Assembly: GCA_028714675.1 (NCBI GenBank)
Contig: JAQTLV010000003.1
Span: forward strand, 1 to 64,000
DNA from: Sulfurovaceae bacterium
Lineage (GTDB): Bacteria > Campylobacterota > Campylobacteria > Campylobacterales > Sulfurovaceae
DNA: 64,000 nt
Direction: 5' to 3'
Under the pieces are notes generated by a model that saw only the letters and a program-made list of their open reading frames with translations, searched no databases and was not told where the DNA came from. Positions 63,565 through 64,000 of the stretch are shown here, piece by piece; positions within the stretch are counted from its first letter, which is position 1, and each line of letters begins with the position of its first letter. Both the position numbers and the translations under genes were made by a program.

Positions 63565-64000
63565 ATGATAGGAAAAGTAGTACAAGTATTAGGGCCTGTA
63601 ATTGATGTAGATTTTACAGATTATTTGCCTGAGATAAATGAAGCATTAGAAACATATTTTACTGTTGATGGTGTTGAACAAAAATTAGTTTTAGAGGTTG
63701 CTGCACAACTTGGTGATAATCGTGTTAGAACAATCGCTATGGATATGAGTGAAGGTCTTAGTAGAGGGCAAGAAGTCAAAGCTACTGGTGATAGCATCCA
63801 AGTTCCAGTTGGGAAAGAAGTTCTTGGTAGAATTTTTAATGTTATCGGTGAAGTAGTTGATGAAGGCGAACCAGTAGAAGCAAAAGAGTATTGGTCTATT
63901 CATAGAGATCCTCCTCCTTTTGAAGAGCAAAGCACAAAAACAGAAGTTTTTGAGACAGGTATCAAAGTTGTTGACCTTCTAGCTCCTTATTCTAAAGGTG
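63565..64000 (+). CDS. atpD: ATP synthase beta subunit, cut by the window end
   Basis: The first 145 codons of the catalytic subunit: [44 protein letters not shown] and [15 protein letters not shown], ending just before the Walker A motif. Strong SD (TTAGGAGAGG). 20 nt after atpG. The remaining genes of the operon (expected atpC) lie beyond the window. Confidence 0.98.
   Translation, partial: MIGKVVQVLGPVIDVDFTDYLPEINEALETYFTVDGVEQKLVLEVAAQLGDNRVRTIAMDMSEGLSRGQEVKATGDSIQVPVGKEVLGRIFNVIGEVVDEGEPVEAKEYWSIHRDPPPFEEQSTKTEVFETGIKVVDLLAPYSKG

Overview
The window is AT-rich bacterial DNA with the gene content and order of Campylobacterota (formerly Epsilonproteobacteria). The markers are peb4-like foldase genes before class II fba, ileS - small membrane gene - gatA, guaB, rplU-rpmA-obgE-proB, and fmt-birA-parA-parB-atpF'-atpF-atpH-atpA-atpG-atpD. 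UUG starts are common. The genus cannot be fixed from this piece. The many sensory genes and the met/cys/leu/trp/his biosynthesis genes suggest a free-living or metabolically versatile member.

1-3,800: small unrecognised leftward genes and a DnaG-type primase, all leading away from the 3' end of a tRNA-Met gene. I read this as one edge of a probable integrated element (prophage or plasmid-like), with a repeat-rich, origin-like stretch before the primase. 4,000-6,010: groES-groEL under a textbook promoter. 6,037-8,395: a two-component pair whose kinase has reversed topology, with the kinase core first, then a membrane helix, then a FecR-like plus FN3-like domain. 8,585-11,386: two PAS-only Aer/CetB-like proteins around leuA. 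leuA has a 20-codon leader gene ending in four Leu codons. 11,563-15,069: metH. 15,085-21,126: a secreted unknown, a degenerate hybrid kinase that has lost its phosphoacceptor histidines, a YjdF-like membrane protein, a mini-MGMT, a b-type cytochrome and an orphan trpB. 21,199-29,388: pepD-like peptidase, ppk2, nth, two SurA-like chaperones, fba, a PLP enzyme, hisD, a third PAS protein and dodecin.

29,467-30,214: seven tRNA genes (Lys-Val-Asp, then Lys-Glu-Val-Asp) from one strong promoter, apparently a partly duplicated module. 30,277-33,258: pncC and several small accessory genes, including an antitoxin without a toxin. 33,369-40,292: ileS, a 38-residue membrane protein, gatA, a double SpoIIAA-like protein, guaB and an ArsC-like protein. 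40,388-43,515: a coupled pair of unknown exported proteins. 43,668-47,452: a sulfur amino acid cluster, metY - Rrf2/CymR-like regulator - cysK - metX. 47,442-50,582: xseB, a nitrilase-fold protein without its catalytic Cys, a ThiF-like protein, a lipoprotein, ridA, rplU and rpmA. 51,402-64,000: obgE, proB, a membrane protein, a YhiN-like flavoprotein, a PBP5-like carboxypeptidase, fmt, birA, parAB and the F1Fo ATP synthase operon, cut off inside atpD.

metX and metY make homocysteine, which metH methylates; cysK makes cysteine. No CRISPR array, rRNA gene, insertion sequence or recognisable riboswitch was seen.
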